A stretch of 64,000 nt of DNA, taken from Aureispira sp963837355. GTDB taxonomy: Bacteria; Bacteroidota; Bacteroidia; Chitinophagales; Saprospiraceae. A program made the translations under genes and the position numbers. The notes beneath the pieces are model-generated. The model had not been told where the DNA came from. It was given only the letters and a program-made list of their open reading frames with translations, and ran no database searches. This document shows, piece by piece, positions 61,398-64,000 of the stretch; the stretch's first letter is position 1; each line of letters begins with the position of its first letter. The stretch spans positions 434,001 to 498,000 of the forward strand of contig CAWIMY010000002.1 of the NCBI GenBank assembly GCA_963837355.1, given 5' to 3'.

Positions 61398-64000
61398 ATG
61401 CAATTTTTAAAATTATTTGGCAATTTTATAGGGATGTTGAATTCTTTGTTGCTGATAACCAATTCTCTACAAGCGCAAGAAAAACGCTATTTTCAACAGC
61501 AAGTTGATTATGACATCCAAGTAACCTTAGATGACCGCTCCCACATTTTGCGGGGACAAGTTGCCCTTTCTTACCATAATAATTCTCCTGACACATTGAC
61601 AGCCCTCTATTTTCATGTTTGGGCGAATGGTTATAAGAATCAACAAACGGCCTTTGCACAACAATTGCTTCGGCAAGGGCGCTTAGATTTTCATTTTAGT
61701 AAAGACGAGCAACGGGGCTTTATGGACAGCTTGCAATTTACTTGTAATGGACAAACAGCAACATGGCAGGCGGATGAACAGCACGAGGATATTATTCGGG
61801 TAGCCCTACCCCAGCCCTTGGCACCCAACGACAGCCTTCTTATTAAAACGCCTTTTCACGTCCAATTACCCGATGATTTTTCTAGGCTGGCGCACAAAGA
61901 GCAAGCGTATATGTTGTGCCAATGGTACCCTAAACCTGCTGTATATGATCAAACAGGTTGGCATACCATGCCGTATTTAGACTATGGCGAATTTTACTCG
62001 GAATTCGGCAACTACGACGTTCATATTACCTTGCCAAGTAATTACGTGGTCGGCGGTACAGGCGAGCTAAAAACCGCTACAGAACATGATTTTTTGCGGG
62101 AACGCGCCAAGGAAACGGCCAAACAGACTTTCGAAAAACCAACGTACCTCTCTCAGGAAATACCCGCCTCTAGTACCATTACCAAAACCTTGCATTATCA
62201 AGCTAAACGCGTCCACGACTTTGCTTGGTTTGCCGACAAACGCTATTGGGTAGAATTGGATACGTTTGCGTTAGCGTCGGGGCGTGAGGTAAAGAGTTTT
62301 ATCCTATACACCACCGCCGAAGCGCATTTGTGGAAAAAAAAGGCCGAACAATATACCCAGCGTGCAGTAAGGTTTTATTCGGATATTGTAGGTGAGTACC
62401 CTTATGATAATGTATCAGTGGTTCAAGGCTTATACAAAGGAGCCGACATGGAGTATCCAACGATTACGGTCATTGGACGTGCTTGGTCTGTACGCAGTTT
62501 GGATAATGTAATCACACATGAAGTTGGGCACAACTGGTTTTACGGAATCTTAGGCAGCAATGAACGCGTCCATCCTTGGATGGACGAGGGGATGAATACC
62601 TATTTGGATGCGCGCCATTTGTCTACTTATTATAATTATGATACAGAAGCAGAGCATCAAAGTTATGTCCTAGCAGCGAGTGAACGTGAGGATATGCCCA
62701 TAGAAGTCCACTCGGACAGTGTAACAGAACAAAATTACTACCTCTGCGCTTACGCCAAACCAACTTTGGCCTTTCGGTATTTGCAACTCTATTTGGGAAC
62801 GGAAGAGTTAGATCGACTCCTAAAATTATACTACGAAAAATGGAAATTTAAACATCCACAGCCCGCTGATTTACGCGCGGTATTTGAAGAAAATAGTCCA
62901 AAGGACATCACTTGGTTTTTTGATAACATCATCAATGACAACGCTTACTTGGACTATGCAACAACGCGTTACCAGTGTTGCCAAAACCACGGAAAAGCCA
63001 ATGTTACCATCAAAAATACAGGCGATTTTGCTGCCCCTATTCCTGTCGCTGCGTTGGATGCACAGGGCAAAGTGGTCGAAGAGGTTTGGATTGAAAATTT
63101 GCCGAAAGGGCAAGATACTATCCTACAACTTAGCGACGGCCTTACTTACCGCATTGATTACCAAAAGGAATTACCCGAACTGAACCGTAATAACAACAGT
63201 ATACGGAGTAAGGGCCTGTTCAAAAAAGGCGAGCGCTTGCACTTAAAATTGGGAGGCGATGCCAACAATATAACCAAACCGCGTCTCAATTTCCTACCCT
63301 TTTTAGGCTACAATGCTTACGATGGCTTACAAATTGGTGCCGTGGCTTATAACTTGCCGATTCCTGAGCGCCGCTGGGATTATACCTTGTCCTCTTATTT
63401 TACGACCAATACGCTCACTTGGACAGGTTTGGGACAGGTCAAGCACCAATCCTGCTTCAATCGCCACCGTTTTAGCCAAGGGCTACGCTTCAAAAGTTTC
63501 CACAAGCGGCACCAAAAAATAACCGAAGAACGGCCTTACCGCTTTAGCGAACGCTTTACTAAAATAACCCCCTTTTTACGCCTCGATTTGGCTAAGCCGA
63601 ATAATAGTAGTCCTGTCGAACAATCAGTGGAATTGTCGGCGGCTTTCATCATCGAAGAAAAAGGCATTGAACGTCGCAATACACAGAGCAGTACAGGAGG
63701 ATTTATATACGATGGCAAAGAAACAACTTGGCGACCGACCGTGCGCTTAACCCATTGGTATAAGAATAAAAAGGTTTTAGCCCCTTTCCGCCTTCAATCA
63801 CAATTGGAATATGCCAATTATGAAACCCCCTTTCGTCGAGAGCAATATTTACAATTGTCCGCAGAGCTGAATGCCCGCTTTTTGTACAGCAAGGATTGGG
63901 GCATCGACCTACGGGCTTTTGCAGGCGGTTTTTTGTGGCATACCAACCGCGATTTTGGTGCCTTTCCTTTGGTCTTAATTGCAGGCAACCGTAAAGATTA
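61398..64000 (+). CDS. M1 family metallopeptidase with C-terminal outer-membrane barrel-like domain (cut by window end)
   Basis: Open from the ATG at 61398 to the window end, at least 867 residues, so the 3' end is missing. Signal peptide to about residue 32 (LLITNSLQAQ). The zinc site is HEVGH at 374-378 with Glu397 in WMDEG; GADMEYPTI is the substrate loop. After ~600 residues the sequence changes to alternating strands: LNFLPFLGYNAYDGLQIGAVAYN, RRWDYTLSSYFTTNTLTWTGLG, ITPFLRLDLAKPN, LQSQLEYANYETPF, the look of an outer-membrane beta-barrel. So the peptidase is probably anchored by its own barrel (inference). Confidence 0.85.
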   Translation, partial: MQFLKLFGNFIGMLNSLLLITNSLQAQEKRYFQQQVDYDIQVTLDDRSHILRGQVALSYHNNSPDTLTALYFHVWANGYKNQQTAFAQQLLRQGRLDFHFSKDEQRGFMDSLQFTCNGQTATWQADEQHEDIIRVALPQPLAPNDSLLIKTPFHVQLPDDFSRLAHKEQAYMLCQWYPKPAVYDQTGWHTMPYLDYGEFYSEFGNYDVHITLPSNYVVGGTGELKTATEHDFLRERAKETAKQTFEKPTYLSQEIPASSTITKTLHYQAKRVHDFAWFADKRYWVELDTFALASGREVKSFILYTTAEAHLWKKKAEQYTQRAVRFYSDIVGEYPYDNVSVVQGLYKGADMEYPTITVIGRAWSVRSLDNVITHEVGHNWFYGILGSNERVHPWMDEGMNTYLDARHLSTYYNYDTEAEHQSYVLAASEREDMPIEVHSDSVTEQNYYLCAYAKPTLAFRYLQLYLGTEELDRLLKLYYEKWKFKHPQPADLRAVFEENSPKDITWFFDNIINDNAYLDYATTRYQCCQNHGKANVTIKNTGDFAAPIPVAALDAQGKVVEEVWIENLPKGQDTILQLSDGLTYRIDYQKELPELNRNNNSIRSKGLFKKGERLHLKLGGDANNITKPRLNFLPFLGYNAYDGLQIGAVAYNLPIPERRWDYTLSSYFTTNTLTWTGLGQVKHQSCFNRHRFSQGLRFKSFHKRHQKITEERPYRFSERFTKITPFLRLDLAKPNNSSPVEQSVELSAAFIIEEKGIERRNTQSSTGGFIYDGKETTWRPTVRLTHWYKNKKVLAPFRLQSQLEYANYETPFRREQYLQLSAELNARFLYSKDWGIDLRAFAGGFLWHTNRDFGAFPLVLIAGNRKD

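Overview
The window looks like a chromosomal segment of a Bacteroidota bacterium, most likely of the Saprospira/Aureispira/Lewinella type (inference). The signs are TonB-dependent receptors with an N-terminal CarboxypepD_reg-like domain, lipoproteins of the DUF4249 type, DUF6702, a transketolase split into two genes, secreted M1 peptidases, a Cys-lipoprotein cyclophilin, and promoters of the form TTTG-N20-TAnnTTTG with little Shine-Dalgarno signal. Almost all of it is protein coding. I saw no rRNA, tRNA, CRISPR array or insertion sequence.

Layout. 0-7.5 kb: BLUF light sensor, two secreted proteins, and the sulfate activation genes cysC, cysD, cysN. 7.5-8.9 kb: a toxin-antitoxin pair (MqsR-like toxin, HTH-Panacea antitoxin) whose antitoxin is split by a frameshift in a 9-A run. 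9-14 kb: heptose/ADP-transfer-like protein, flippase-like membrane protein, fumarylacetoacetase, Wzx-like flippase. 14.7-21.8 kb: UvrD-type helicase-nuclease, TonB receptor, orphan membrane protein. 21.8-26.1 kb: cdsA, CPBP protease, class III aminotransferase, homoserine kinase, then three identical parS-like palindromes. 26-34.6 kb: DUF6702/HupE/M1 peptidase group, DUF3592 protein, TonB receptor with DUF4249 partner. 34.6-39.2 kb: ECF sigma operon, GNAT-like protein, a broken HTH gene and an orphan. 39.4-43.2 kb: ileS preceded by what reads as a complete ribosome-mediated attenuator with an Ile-rich leader peptide. 43.2-45 kb: AbiE-type toxin-antitoxin pair. 45-51.3 kb: frameshifted SMP-30-like lipoprotein; a tight four-gene row (cupin, zinc-ribbon membrane protein, asparagine-synthase-like, LRR); metF with an in-frame TGA. 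51.3-52.5 kb: heme A synthase. 52.86-53.78 kb: a dense cluster of DnaA boxes, the probable chromosomal origin. 53.8-64 kb: an SRAP-family protein with no active site left, the transketolase halves separated by a Septu-like ATPase/HNH pair, an M48 lipoprotein, a small palindromic element, a TPR protein and an M1 peptidase fused to a probable outer-membrane barrel (cut by the window end).

How it fits together. The DnaA-box cluster and the three parS sites about 27 kb away mark an origin-proximal region: initiation at ~53 kb, segregation at ~26 kb. Into this housekeeping background three AT-rich cassettes that look like defence or addiction modules have been placed (8 kb, 43-45 kb, 55.5-57.5 kb). 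Four reading frames are interrupted (8.03, 37.96, 45.16 and 51.15 kb); some of these may be assembly errors, and this should be decided from reads before building biology on them.
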